A stretch of DNA of 64,000 bases from Dysgonomonas hofstadii (GTDB lineage: Bacteria > Bacteroidota > Bacteroidia > Bacteroidales > Dysgonomonadaceae): the NCBI RefSeq assembly GCF_014196915.1, contig NZ_JACIEP010000007.1, forward strand, positions 124,001 to 188,000. The letters are read 5' to 3'. Position 1 is the first letter of the stretch; every line of letters begins with the position of its first letter. Both the position numbers and the translations under genes were made by a program. Under the pieces are notes generated by a model, which was given only the letters and a program-made list of their open reading frames with translations, was not told the origin of the DNA and did no database searches. Of this stretch, positions 55,376-64,000 are shown piece after piece.

Positions 55376-56407
55376 ATGGAAGGAAAAAAGCACTTATTGG
55401 GAATGACATTAGACGAGCTGAATCAGATCGTCCAAGAGTGTGCTTTGCCTAAATTTGCAGCGAAGCAAATAGCTGACTGGATATACAAAAAACGAGTTTC
55501 ATCCATTGATGAAATGACAAATATTTCTGTCTCAAACCGGACTTTGCTGTCAGAGAAATATGATGTAGGAAGATACAATCCGCTGGAATATCAGCAATCG
55601 GTAGATGGAACAGTGAAGTATCTGTTCAAGACAGAAAATGATAAACTGATTGAAGCTGTAATGATTCCCGAAGATGACAGGAAAACCCTGTGTGTATCTT
55701 CGCAGGTAGGTTGTAAAATGAACTGTTTGTTCTGTATGACCGGCAAGCAGGGATTTAACGGCAATCTAACTGCAAATGAAATATTAAATCAACTCTACTC
55801 GGTTCGCGAAGCCGAAGACCTGACAAATGTTGTCTTTATGGGAATGGGTGAGCCTCTTGACAACTACGAACAACTGAAAAAGACACTCGATATAATGACA
55901 GCCGATTATGGCATGGCCTGGAGTCCTAAACGTATTACAGTTTCTACAACCGGAGTTACTCCTAAACTGAAACGTTTTCTGGATGAAAGCAATGCCCATC
56001 TGGCAATCAGTATCCACAGCCCCGAAAAGGAACAGCGGCTATCTATTATGCCGGCCGAAAAAGCATTTCCTATTGCGGGTGTTCTCGATCTTATAAAGGA
56101 ATATGACTGGACTAAGCAACGACGCTTATCCTTCGAATATATAATGTTTGATAACTTTAACGACTCATTACTGTATGCCAAAGAACTGGCAAAGATGCTC
56201 AAGGGTTTGGAGTGCAGGGTAAATCTGATACGTTTTCATGCCATACCTAATGTAGACTTAAAAACATCTACAAAGGAAAAGATGGAAGCTTTCAGGGATT
56301 TTCTAACAAGTAAAGGTGTAACATGTACAATCCGGTCGTCGCGAGGTGAAGATATTTTTGCCGCTTGTGGGATGTTATCAACAATGAAAGGGAAAAAAGA
56401 AAACTAA
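55376..56407 (+). CDS. rlmN: 23S rRNA / tRNA (adenine-C2)-methyltransferase RlmN
   Basis: 343 residues from ATG 55376. The radical-SAM cluster is Cys113, Cys117, Cys120 in GCKMNCLFCMTG. The methyl-carrying Cys lies in EDIFAACGML near the end. The GMGEPLDNYEQL motif is also present. It methylates A2503 of 23S rRNA and position 37 of some tRNAs. A frame opening upstream at TTG 55349 overlaps the stem structure and is less likely as start. Confidence 0.95.
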   Translation: MEGKKHLLGMTLDELNQIVQECALPKFAAKQIADWIYKKRVSSIDEMTNISVSNRTLLSEKYDVGRYNPLEYQQSVDGTVKYLFKTENDKLIEAVMIPEDDRKTLCVSSQVGCKMNCLFCMTGKQGFNGNLTANEILNQLYSVREAEDLTNVVFMGMGEPLDNYEQLKKTLDIMTADYGMAWSPKRITVSTTGVTPKLKRFLDESNAHLAISIHSPEKEQRLSIMPAEKAFPIAGVLDLIKEYDWTKQRRLSFEYIMFDNFNDSLLYAKELAKMLKGLECRVNLIRFHAIPNVDLKTSTKEKMEAFRDFLTSKGVTCTIRSSRGEDIFAACGMLSTMKGKKEN

Positions 56408-56413
56408 TTAACT

Positions 56414-57499
56414 ATGATAAAAGTAGGAATAACACAAGGTGATATAAACGGGATAGGATACGAAGTTATCCTGAAAACATTTGCCGATATCCGTATGGCG
56501 GAAATGTGCATACCTGTTATATATGGTTCGGCTAAAGTGGCCGCCTATCACCGTAAGGCGATGGAATTACAGCCTGTTACATTCAATCAGATAAACAATG
56601 CGAAAGATGCTGTTATAAATAAAGTCAATATTGTCAATTGCATCAACGAAGAAGTGAAAATAGAGTTGGGACAATCTACTCCTGTTGCAGGCGAAGCGGC
56701 TTACCAGTCGTTGGAAAAAGCTGTCGCAGATCTTAAAAGCGGACTGATAGATGTGCTTGTGACGGCCCCTATTAATAAACATAATATACAGCGTGAAGAT
56801 TTTCACTTTCCCGGACATACCGAATACCTCGAAGAGCGTTTTGGTAGAGAGGGAGATAAAAGCCTGATGATTCTGGTAAAAGACTCGCTTCGCGTGGCTT
56901 TAGTAACCGGACATATAGCACTGTCTGAAGTACCGAAAGTACTTACTAAAGAAAAAATAGTTGAAGCAGCTCTCCGTTTTGATAATAGTTTGAAGCGTGA
57001 TTTCAGGACAGGAAGGCCACGTATAGCAGTGTTATCATTGAATCCTCATGCCGGGGAAAACGGATTGTTAGGTTCAGAAGAAAGTGATATAATAGTTCCG
57101 GCAATTAAAGAACTGCAGGAGAAGAAAGTATTATGCTTCGGTCCGTATGCTTCAGATGGATTTTTCGGCTCGGGTGAATTTGCTCATTTTGACGGTATTC
57201 TGGCTATGTACCACGATCAGGGATTGACTCCGTTCAAAACTATTGCGATGGAAGACGGGGTGAATTTTACTGCGGGACTGTCAATTGTAAGGACATCTCC
57301 GGCTCATGGCACGGCATATAATATCGCCGGACAGAACAAGGCTTCGGAAGAATCGTTCCGGCAGGCTGTTTATATGGCGATAGATACATTTCAGAACCGG
57401 ATCGAATTTGATAAAGCACATGCAAATCCTTTGAGAAAATTGTATGTGGAGAGGGGAAATGATAATGAGGTCCTCGATTTAACAAAGGAAGATGAATAA
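56414..57499 (+). CDS. pdxA: 4-hydroxythreonine-4-phosphate dehydrogenase
   Basis: 361 residues. Metal-binding His residues in FPGHTEYLEE and YHDQGLTPFK, and the INKHNIQ and RTSPAHGTAY motifs, identify PdxA. It acts in the DXP-dependent pathway of pyridoxal phosphate synthesis. It starts six bases after rlmN and is probably co-transcribed. Confidence 0.95.
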   Translation: MIKVGITQGDINGIGYEVILKTFADIRMAEMCIPVIYGSAKVAAYHRKAMELQPVTFNQINNAKDAVINKVNIVNCINEEVKIELGQSTPVAGEAAYQSLEKAVADLKSGLIDVLVTAPINKHNIQREDFHFPGHTEYLEERFGREGDKSLMILVKDSLRVALVTGHIALSEVPKVLTKEKIVEAALRFDNSLKRDFRTGRPRIAVLSLNPHAGENGLLGSEESDIIVPAIKELQEKKVLCFGPYASDGFFGSGEFAHFDGILAMYHDQGLTPFKTIAMEDGVNFTAGLSIVRTSPAHGTAYNIAGQNKASEESFRQAVYMAIDTFQNRIEFDKAHANPLRKLYVERGNDNEVLDLTKEDE

Positions 57500-57516
57500 A
57501 CAGTGTTTTTATCAGC

Positions 57517-57547
57517 TTTGATACAAATGCTTTTTTTGATACCTTTG
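57517..57547 (+). promoter_or_regulatory. Strong promoter of the lipid operon
   Basis: TTTG at 57517-57520, 19 bases, then TACCTTTG at 57540-57547. Both boxes and their spacing fit the Bacteroidetes housekeeping consensus. The pgpA ATG is 24 bases further on. Confidence 0.8.
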
Positions 57548-57571
57548 CGTGTTTTTATTTTTAAGTAACAG

Positions 57572-58045
57572 ATGAAACGAAAAAATCTATTCCATGTAAT
57601 TATTGCCTCCGGTTTCGGCTCGGGATTCTCTCCGTTTGCCCCCGGAACGGCCGGTGCGGTTTTGGCGACAATCATATGGCTTGTTATATCGTTTTTTGTT
57701 TCTTACTATACTTTGTTATTCTTAACAGCTGCTCTGATAGTAATCTTTGCAATTCTGGGCATTTGGTCGACTAATATATTGGAACCCGAATGGGGTGAAG
57801 ACCCGTCGAAGGTAGTAGTTGATGAGATGGTAGGAGTATGGATTCCTTTGCTGGCAGTAGATGCAGAACATTGGTATTATGCATTGGTAGCGTTTGCCTT
57901 ATTCCGGTTGTTCGATATATTCAAACCGTTGGGTATCCGGAAAATGGAAGACTTTAAGGGCGGAGTCGGTGTAATGATGGATGATGTACTGGCAGGAATA
58001 TACAGCTTGTTGGTTTTATTAGGATTAAGATGGGTGATTGGATAA
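57572..58045 (+). CDS. PgpA-family lipid phosphatase
   Basis: 157 residues, several transmembrane helices. PgpA motifs are GSGFSPFAPGTAGA at the start and VVDEMVGVWIPL in the middle, and MMDDVLAGIYS near the end. PgpA removes phosphate from phosphatidylglycerol phosphate. In the Bacteroides inositol-lipid cluster the homologue acts on phosphatidylinositol phosphate, by recollection of published work. The gene overlaps the next by 16 bases, and the gene order matches that cluster. Confidence 0.88.
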   Translation: MKRKNLFHVIIASGFGSGFSPFAPGTAGAVLATIIWLVISFFVSYYTLLFLTAALIVIFAILGIWSTNILEPEWGEDPSKVVVDEMVGVWIPLLAVDAEHWYYALVAFALFRLFDIFKPLGIRKMEDFKGGVGVMMDDVLAGIYSLLVLLGLRWVIG

Positions 58046-58629
58046 AGAAGATTGCAAAAACGATCTCTGAGAAAGGTGGAATCTTCATGTTTTTGAGGGC
58101 TCAGTTTTCATCTCAGGTATCCAGTATAACCGATTTTTCCGTAACTATTATTCTCGCTAAGGTTTTCAGTATTTATTATGTATATGCCACTTTTTTAGGC
58201 TCGGTCTGCGGAGGTATTGTCAATTGTATAATTAATTACCAGTGGACGTTTAAGGCTCAGGGAAGTAAGAAAAGATATGTAGCAATTAAATACCTTACAG
58301 TATGGACAGGCAGCATATTTTTCAATACCTCGGGAACTTATCTGGTCACAGAGCTTTTGGGGAAATTTATATGGCTCAGGGACTTACTGGGGCATTTATT
58401 CGATGATGTATTTATCGTTTCCAAAATATTTGTGTCATTAATAGTAGGCTTTGTATGGAATTATAATATGCAGCGTTTATTTGTTTACAGAGACAGGGAT
58501 TTTAAGAAATACTTCAGGAGAAAATCTGCTCAGCCTAACATTGAAGACGGAAATCCTGAGTCGGAAAATATAAATAATGAAATAAAGGAAGAGGAAAACG
58601 TTGATAAAAATAAAGTGCATATCGGATAA
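58030..58629 (+). CDS. GtrA-family membrane protein
   Basis: 199 residues with four predicted transmembrane helices. The GtrA signature is SSQVSSITDFSVTIILAKVF, and the NYQWTFKAQG loop is conserved. A charged tail of about 35 residues follows. GtrA proteins are thought to flip polyprenyl-linked sugars, but the role in lipid operons is not settled. It overlaps pgpA. Confidence 0.88.
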   Translation: MGDWIKKIAKTISEKGGIFMFLRAQFSSQVSSITDFSVTIILAKVFSIYYVYATFLGSVCGGIVNCIINYQWTFKAQGSKKRYVAIKYLTVWTGSIFFNTSGTYLVTELLGKFIWLRDLLGHLFDDVFIVSKIFVSLIVGFVWNYNMQRLFVYRDRDFKKYFRRKSAQPNIEDGNPESENINNEIKEEENVDKNKVHIG

Positions 58630-58665
58630 TAGTAAAAGATCGTCTAACAAACATAAGATAATAAA

Positions 58666-59385
58666 ATGAAATTAAGAGATCTCGGTCAACAACTGATTTA
58701 TAAAATCATCGACCCTCTTGTCAGAGGGATGATCAAAATAGGGATAACCCCCAACTTTGTGACAGCTACAGGACTTGTGTTGAATATTGGAGCTTGTTGT
58801 ATATTTATATTCGGAGCCACGCACGGAGAGAGAGGTGATTTTGCTCTTGTGGGCTGGGGCGGATTTGTTATCCTGTTTGCCGGACTTTTCGATATGATGG
58901 ACGGACAAGTGGCTCGTATAGGGAAAATGAGTTCAAAATACGGAGCTCTGTTTGATTCTGTCCTCGATCGCTACAGCGAGTTAATCATGTTTTTCGGTAT
59001 ATGTTATTACCTTATCCTGCAAGGATACTTCTTCAGTTCATTGTTTGCCTTTGTTGCGCTGATAGGATCTATGATGGTCAGCTATGTTAGGGCTCGTGCC
59101 GAAGGACTGGGTATAGAATGTAAGGGTGGATTTATGCAACGCCCCGAACGTATAATTATCATAAGCCTGGGTGCTATACTTTGCGGAGTGTTCTACTATT
59201 TCTTCGGCGATTATAAAGTATATGTAGACTGGCTGTCTTTTCCAATATTCGAACCAGTGCTTATTTTTATAATACCTCTTGTCTTTGTGGCTGTTTTTGC
59301 TAATATTACGGCAGTAGGACGGTTGGTTAGCGCACGGAAATCATTCTTGGAAAAAGAGAAGGAAGGAGAGCAGGATAAAAAATGA
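58666..59385 (+). CDS. CDP-alcohol phosphatidyltransferase (probable phosphatidylinositol phosphate synthase)
   Basis: 239 residues with about six transmembrane helices. The family motif D-G-x2-A-R-x8-G-x3-D-x3-D is complete in [20 protein letters not shown] followed by VLD. It joins a CDP-activated lipid to an alcohol headgroup. The operon context supports myo-inositol phosphate as acceptor, which would make phosphatidylinositol phosphate. The next gene starts inside its stop codon (ATGA overlap). Confidence 0.88.
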   Translation: MKLRDLGQQLIYKIIDPLVRGMIKIGITPNFVTATGLVLNIGACCIFIFGATHGERGDFALVGWGGFVILFAGLFDMMDGQVARIGKMSSKYGALFDSVLDRYSELIMFFGICYYLILQGYFFSSLFAFVALIGSMMVSYVRARAEGLGIECKGGFMQRPERIIIISLGAILCGVFYYFFGDYKVYVDWLSFPIFEPVLIFIIPLVFVAVFANITAVGRLVSARKSFLEKEKEGEQDKK

Positions 59386-60317
59386 GTTTTAAATTATCAT
59401 TACCAACTAAAAAAGAAAGTATTATTGTCGTTGTTATTACGGCTGTCATCATCACTTTAACTGCAATTTTCGTAGGATACCGTCCTGAACATAATCTTAT
59501 GTTCGGGCTTTTTCTAGTCTTATTCTTTGCTTCAGCAATTACGCGTAAACTTGCGGTTGCTCTCATCCCTTTTATTGTTTTCGGACTGTCATATGACTGG
59601 ATGCGTGTTTATCCCAATTATATGGTAAACCCTATCGATGTGGAATACCTTTATAATCTGGAGAAACAATTATTCGGGTTAAATATAAGTGGAGAGATAC
59701 TCATTCCCTGCGAATACTTTGCACGTCATTATTCTTCAGTAATGGACTTCTTCGCCGGTATATTTTATCTTACATGGGTTCCTGTTCCGATACTGTTCGG
59801 AGTGTATCTTTACTTCAAGAAGCAGCGGGCTATTTACCTTCAGTTTGCACTGGTGTTTCTATTTGTCAACCTTATTGGATTTACGGGATATTATATACAT
59901 CCTGCCGCACCACCCTGGTATGCCATGGAATATGGTTTCGAGCCAATATTAAATACTCCGGGCAATACAGCCGGACTGGGACGTTTCGACGCCTTGCTGG
60001 GGGTTTCTGTCTTTGATTCCATATATGGACGCAATGCCAATGTATTTGCAGCTGTTCCATCGCTCCATTCAGCGTATATGGTAGTAGCACTGTTTTACGC
60101 GATCAAGAATAAATCGAATTTATTTATTATTATTACGTTGACTATACTGATGCTGGGTATCTGGTTTACCGCTGTGTATTCATATCATCATTATATTATA
60201 GACGTCCTGCTGGGCGTATTTTGCGCATTATTAGGAATAGGCTTATTCGAACTCATTTTAATGAAACTTGGCTGGTTTAGATCCTTCTTTAATAAATATT
60301 ACGATTATATCAAATAA
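59382..60317 (+). CDS. AUR1-like PAP2 protein (probable inositol phosphorylceramide synthase)
   Basis: 311 residues with six or more transmembrane helices. PAP2_3 motifs are [32 protein letters not shown] and [14 protein letters not shown], with the His and Asp catalytic residues. The [11 protein letters not shown] form is that of fungal AUR1-type synthases. It should move a phosphoinositol headgroup from phosphatidylinositol to ceramide. This fits the sphingolipids known in Bacteroidales. Confidence 0.85.
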   Translation: MSFKLSLPTKKESIIVVVITAVIITLTAIFVGYRPEHNLMFGLFLVLFFASAITRKLAVALIPFIVFGLSYDWMRVYPNYMVNPIDVEYLYNLEKQLFGLNISGEILIPCEYFARHYSSVMDFFAGIFYLTWVPVPILFGVYLYFKKQRAIYLQFALVFLFVNLIGFTGYYIHPAAPPWYAMEYGFEPILNTPGNTAGLGRFDALLGVSVFDSIYGRNANVFAAVPSLHSAYMVVALFYAIKNKSNLFIIITLTILMLGIWFTAVYSYHHYIIDVLLGVFCALLGIGLFELILMKLGWFRSFFNKYYDYIK

Positions 60318-60361
60318 AGATTTTGTAATTTTATATTACATAGTCTAAAAACTCTAAATAT

Positions 60362-61195
60362 ATGAAAGAGAAGCTAATCAGTAAAGATATGATAAGGTCT
60401 TTGCATCCTATATTCAGAGGCCGCTTCGGAAATGCCCTTATAAAATTCCTTTTTTCTTTTACCGGAATAAATAAGGTAAACATGGTCTATGATGATTCCA
60501 AACATCTGACAGGTACGGAATTTGAAAAAGACCTGTTAGACAAGCGTGGTATTATCCGTAAAACCGAGAATCTTGAAGTCCTCGATCAATTTAAAGAAGG
60601 AGCGTTTATCACAGTGTCGAATCACCCATACGGGCATATCGATGGTATTATTGAGTTGAGTATAGTTTCCAGTAAACGTCCCGATTATAAAATGATGGTG
60701 AACTGGATGCTCAGCCAGATAGATACGATGGAAGAACATTTCATCGGAGTGAATCCCTACTCGAAAGACAATAAAATGTCGGAGGCAAAATCAAGCCTGG
60801 GAGGAGTCAAAATGAGCCTTGAGCATTTGAAAAACGGCCATCCTCTTGGACTATTCCCTGCCGGAGGGGTTTCTTCTCCTCACCTTACCAAAACCGAAGA
60901 CCGTGAGTGGCAACCGACTGTCCTCAAATTAATAAAGAAAGCAAAAGTTCCTATTATACCGATGTTTATATCGGGCAATAACTCATGGTTTTACCGTTTT
61001 CTGGGCTTCATTGACTGGCGTATACGCACAGTAAGGTTGCTGCATGAAGTAACAAATAAGAAAGGGAAAACAATCACAGTCCGCTTCGGACAGCCTATAT
61101 CAGTAGAGGAACAAAGTAAATATACTGATATAAAAGAGTTTGGGGCATTCCTCAAGGCGCAGACTTATGCTATGAAGAAGAAACCGAATAAGTAG
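60362..61195 (+). CDS. PlsC-type acyltransferase
   Basis: 277 residues. The catalytic motif reads SNHPYGHIDGI, with His and Asp separated by five residues as in the OlsA/hemolysin-type branch. FPAGGVSSPH is the substrate-binding motif. It probably acylates a lysophospholipid or amino-acid lipid. It follows the PAP2 gene by 44 bases and may close the lipid operon. Confidence 0.85.
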   Translation: MKEKLISKDMIRSLHPIFRGRFGNALIKFLFSFTGINKVNMVYDDSKHLTGTEFEKDLLDKRGIIRKTENLEVLDQFKEGAFITVSNHPYGHIDGIIELSIVSSKRPDYKMMVNWMLSQIDTMEEHFIGVNPYSKDNKMSEAKSSLGGVKMSLEHLKNGHPLGLFPAGGVSSPHLTKTEDREWQPTVLKLIKKAKVPIIPMFISGNNSWFYRFLGFIDWRIRTVRLLHEVTNKKGKTITVRFGQPISVEEQSKYTDIKEFGAFLKAQTYAMKKKPNK

Positions 61196-61541
61196 TGTTT
61201 CTTTAGTTACTACGCCCTGCGGGCAGTTACAAAACAACATTCTCCCATTCTTCCGGATTTAACTACGTTTCTCTCGTTTATTCGGATACCAAATTGTAAG
61301 CTCCAAATATGAAAACTTGACAAACTTTACACGTTTTTCAAGTTTTTTTATTCCTGTTTCTTTCTTATTGATGCAATTTCTCTTGTTTACCTGTCAATAT
61401 ATTATTTTTCAAAGATCGCTTTTTATTAGCCATTAGTTAATAGCTATTGGCTTTTTAGTTAAAACCTGACACATCTTATAAATTTTCTCGCAAAGGAGCA
61501 AAGTGTAATTTTAATTTATACTCTCTCTGTTTCTCCCCTTT

Positions 61542-61688
61542 GGGCAGGGCTGTTAAGTTCTATGCTTTGTTCTGTTATTTTCTGCTGTCATCCTGAGTGA
61601 AACGAAGGATCTCTTATCTTGCAAGAGATGTTTCACTCCGTTCAACATGACAAAGAGGGTATAAAATCAGAACTTAACAGCCCTGCCC
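61542..61688. repeat. Inverted-repeat segment in opposite orientation to copy 1
   Basis: GGGCAGGGCTGTTAAGTTCT at 61542-61561 and its exact reverse complement at 61669-61688 enclose 107 bases. The interior begins ATGCTTTGTTCTGTTATTTT, which in copy 1 appears as the complement at the right end. Confidence 0.9.
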
Positions 61689-61734
61689 TTTGGGGAGCCG
61701 GAGGGGGCTCCTTTCTTACATAGATAAACATCTC

Positions 61735-61774
61735 CCAAAAAAATACAGGGCTGTCCATCGGACAACCCTGCATT
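61735..61774 (-). terminator. Orphan terminator copy
   Basis: Minus-strand hairpin ending in a T-run, matching the FISUMP gene terminator at 33498-33537. No minus-strand gene lies to its right here. Confidence 0.65.
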
Positions 61775-62277
61775 CTCATCGACAGCCATCAACTGTCATT
61801 TTTATTCATAATTAACTGCACTTCATTCCGTTGAACGTTGTTTGCCTCGCCTGCGCTCCGGCGATTCTTCGAAACAACGTTCGGCGTTAGCCAATTCATA
61901 ATTCATAACTCACATTAAAAATGAAAAATTATGTGTGAAATTTTAACAAATAAAACTTAAAAAATGATTACGGAAGGGAATTCTTTGACAAAAAATTAAA
62001 ACTCTTATTGTCTTGCCAATAAATTGTATCCTGTCTTTTTATCTCAGTCTGCCCACGATAAGTAATATCATAAACGGACGGATGTATTAGGGCATCTTGT
62101 GCAGAATACTGATGGTTTCGTGTAAATATTTATAAAACAATCATATAATTTTTGCTCACTATCTAAAGTTGAATGATTTTCTTCGGAAAGTTTAAAACTT
62201 TCGATGATTACGATGATTTATAGTTATGCTGGTCAGCATAGTTGTTTTTTATCGGTGCAGGCAGGTGTTAATATGTG

Positions 62278-62308
62278 TAATATTTTACCACTAAGTGATA
62301 AAATATTA
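62278..62308. promoter_or_regulatory. Long palindrome upstream of the second DUF3868 gene
   Basis: TAATATTTTA and TAAAATATTA are exact complements at the ends, with CACT and AGTG inside, and one mismatch between. It lies about 90 bases before the ATG and could be an operator or an mRNA hairpin. Confidence 0.5.
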
Positions 62309-62380
62309 TGGGTTGATTTTATCTGATTTCTAAAGATTCATTACTTTTATCTCTGGAAATCAGGACATTTTTACGCAAAC

Positions 62381-62414
62381 AAAAGACACAGCTCTCATGG
62401 AAAAGACACAGCTC
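62381..62414 (+). repeat. Short tandem duplication across a start codon
   Basis: AAAAGACACAGCTC occurs at 62381-62394 and again at 62401-62414, a 20-base period. The second copy encodes residues 2-6 of the DUF3868 protein. Confidence 0.75.
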
Positions 62415-63443
62415 CTCTTACTGGGAATATTATTATTCTGTATCCAAAACTTAGTGTGTTCACAAGAACTTGGTAATCTGAAATCGGATAGTATCCGTTT
62501 CATGCACAAAGGCGATAATGTATATGTAACTATAAACGTTCCATTAAGAAATTATTATATAGCCAATAATACATCATTGTTGATAGAGCCTGTTATCTGG
62601 GCTGATGAGAAAATTGTCACTCTCCCTAAAGTGGCATTAGATGATTACAGTAAGGCTGTAAAAGTAAATAGCGATATATATGCATTGCAATACTTCAATA
62701 ATCACTATGATATATCTTATACGGTGAATGTGCCTTATGAACCATGGATGGATGTCGCTAAACTGGTTATCAGGAATAATCTGAACAGTAGCAAGGCGGA
62801 CGAGTTGTACACTTATTCTGGTGTCCTGAAACATTCGTTGGAAAACACCCCTCATAATAGGAATTACGCGGAATCGGTTGCGGCGAAGACAAAATCAAAT
62901 TTTAAGAATATCAGCCAGAATAAGGATTCCGATTTTAAACTGAAGTCAAAGATGGTGGAATTGTATTATCCGGCCATGTATTCTTCTGAGGTTACAGATG
63001 TTTCGGATTATACGGTTAAAATAGCCGAAATATGTGAAACAATCGACGGCCTGGTAAGTGATAACTCTTATCAGTTTATGGGGGTTTACATCGCCAGTTA
63101 TACATCGCCCGGCGATATAACGCATCATAATAAACAACGGGCCAGGGAAAGGGCCGAAAATTTTCGGTCATACCTTCAGAGACAATGTAATTTGCCCGAC
63201 TCTTATTTTCAAACTTTTTGGAGTGAAGATTGGGCGGGACTGGTAGCATTACTGAATAATGATTCTAAAGTCCCATATCAGGGACAAGCCCTGAATATTA
63301 TAAACAATGTGGATAATCTCGCAGAAAGAAGTCGGCGCTTAGCTAATCTGGCAGGCGGTGCATCTTATAATTATATGGAAGAAAATCTTTTTCCCCGGCT
63401 ACAGAAAATAGAATGCAATATTATATATAAAAAGCTGAGATAA
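62397..63443 (+). CDS. DUF3868 / OmpA-like secreted protein, copy 2
   Basis: 348 residues, same length as the paralogue at 31919. Signal MEKTQLLLLGILLFCIQNLVCSQ. The DUF3868 half has SIRFMHKGDNVYVTINVPLRNYY and VNVPYEPWMD, and the OmpA-like half has MGVYIASYTSPGDITHHNKQRARERAENFRSYL-type residues (key: GVYIASYTSPG and KQRARERAENF). The linker is Lys/Asn-rich here rather than Ser/Pro-rich. The gene stands alone next to the second repeat copy, with no fimbrial partner. Confidence 0.85.
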   Translation: MEKTQLLLLGILLFCIQNLVCSQELGNLKSDSIRFMHKGDNVYVTINVPLRNYYIANNTSLLIEPVIWADEKIVTLPKVALDDYSKAVKVNSDIYALQYFNNHYDISYTVNVPYEPWMDVAKLVIRNNLNSSKADELYTYSGVLKHSLENTPHNRNYAESVAAKTKSNFKNISQNKDSDFKLKSKMVELYYPAMYSSEVTDVSDYTVKIAEICETIDGLVSDNSYQFMGVYIASYTSPGDITHHNKQRARERAENFRSYLQRQCNLPDSYFQTFWSEDWAGLVALLNNDSKVPYQGQALNIINNVDNLAERSRRLANLAGGASYNYMEENLFPRLQKIECNIIYKKLR

Positions 63444-63573
63444 GACCGGTGTATAATATGCCGGTAAAGATAGATTATATCGTAAATCTATGGAGAAATC
63501 CGTAGATTTATTGTATATAGTCTTTCGTTCAGGCATTTTCCTTTTCTGTTTTTCTTATTTTTTTTAGTAAATA

Positions 63574-63605
63574 TTTGCGTAATTACTTGATAATGTCTAC
63601 ATTTG
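63574..63605 (+). promoter_or_regulatory. Promoter of the rpsL operon
   Basis: TTTG at 63574-63577, 20 bases, then TACATTTG at 63598-63605. Both fit the consensus. The predicted leader is about 140 bases, long enough for ribosomal-protein autoregulation. Another stem (AAATCTA with TAGATTT) is at 63484-63509. Confidence 0.8.
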
Positions 63606-63750
63606 CAACCCGAATAACGCATGAGAAGAGGCTTATTTTGGTGGCAAATAATTGATTGTCATTGAAATAGCTTCTGTTTATTGTGTTCTTCTTGGATATA
63701 AATTAATGTGAAATAAAAAATTGAATTAAAGTACTAAAGATTAAAACAAG

Positions 63751-64000
63751 ATGCCTACAATTCAACAATTAGTAAGAAAAGGACGGACTGTTTTGGTTGA
63801 GAAGAGCAAATCCCGTGCTTTGGACGCATGTCCTCAGCGTCGTGGTGTGTGTATCCGTGTGTACACTACTACTCCTAAAAAACCAAATTCAGCTATGCGT
63901 AAAGTAGCGCGTGTGCGTTTAACAAACTCAAAAGAGGTGAATGCTTATATTCCTGGAGAAGGACATAATTTGCAGGAACACTCTATAGTGCTTGTTAGAG
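63751..64000 (+). CDS. rpsL: 30S ribosomal protein S12, partial
   Basis: The first 83 codons are visible and the gene runs out of the window. [12 protein letters not shown], the [31 protein letters not shown] core (key: [10 protein letters not shown]) and [13 protein letters not shown] are exact S12 features. The Lys of PKKPNSA is the position linked to streptomycin response. The rest of the str operon would follow outside. Confidence 0.98.
   Translation, partial: MPTIQQLVRKGRTVLVEKSKSRALDACPQRRGVCIRVYTTTPKKPNSAMRKVARVRLTNSKEVNAYIPGEGHNLQEHSIVLVR

Larger units (their letters stand above)
61285..61904. repeat. Long intergenic repeat, copy 2
   Basis: About 620 bases, close match to 32998-33667. 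It lacks the 30-base insert and the 20 extra bases of copy 1. Its central segment is in opposite orientation. Confidence 0.9.
61196..62396. other. Long intergenic region without genes
   Basis: Bases 61285-61904 are the second copy of the long repeat. The remaining 61905-62396 hold a hairpin with a T-run at 62225-62250 (TATGCTG with CAGCATA), the palindrome at 62278-62308 and a short tandem duplication at 62381-62414. No convincing open frame was found. Confidence 0.7.

Overview
The window looks like chromosomal DNA from a member of the Bacteroidales, most like Dysgonomonas or a close relative. This rests on many -7 elements of the form TAnnTTTG, on lipoproteins and TonB-type outer-membrane proteins, and on Bacteroidetes-typical families: a PorX-type regulator, FISUMP surface proteins, DUF3868 proteins, a LepB with a large insert and DUF1080. 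The genus is an inference and was not checked against any database.

Layout. 1-1.3 kb: end of a GH29 fucosidase and a broken second GH29 gene. 1.3-9.5 kb: FKBP lipoprotein, glycyl-tRNA synthetase, a large FISUMP surface protein and a carboxypeptidase-regulatory/TonB-type barrel. 9.5-17.5 kb: aldo/keto reductase, a tryptophanase-family lyase with tyrosine phenol-lyase-like residues, a metzincin-like protease, a GH18 lipoprotein and porX. 17.5-32 kb: mltF, a FabK/nitronate monooxygenase-like enzyme, several unknown envelope proteins, DUF1080, HD protein, HTH regulator, exbD, an LtaS-like sulfatase-fold enzyme, tsaE, FadL-like porin and a DUF3868/OmpA-like protein. 32-37 kb: an intergenic repeat cluster and two more surface proteins sharing the N-terminal module of the first FISUMP protein. 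37-46.6 kb: housekeeping run ruvB, LolC/FtsX-like permease, dapB, lepB, a second lepB-like gene without the catalytic dyad, WbqC, a Big_5 lipoprotein and DUF3108. 46.6-50 kb: fabI, an EamA transporter, a MITE-like element and tRNA-Arg(CCG). 50-61 kb: lysS, gpsA, an Imm51-like lipoprotein, pgi, rlmN, pdxA, then a phospholipid/inositol-sphingolipid operon (PgpA, GtrA, CDP-alcohol transferase, AUR1-like PAP2, acyltransferase). 61-64 kb: a second copy of the intergenic repeat, a second DUF3868 protein, and the promoter and start of rpsL.

The most unusual structure is a long intergenic repeat present twice (32998-33667 and 61285-61904, same overall orientation). Its central segment, bounded by 20-bp inverted repeats, is in opposite orientation in the two copies, which is direct evidence of a past DNA inversion. 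Each copy lies next to one of two paralogous DUF3868 genes. Other points of interest are the catalytically dead signal peptidase paralogue, the TPL-like lyase with a lost conserved arginine, the inositol-lipid operon without a myo-inositol phosphate synthase gene, a 170-bp MITE-like element and a possible pseudoknot between pgi and rlmN.

No complete transposase gene, CRISPR array or prophage was seen.
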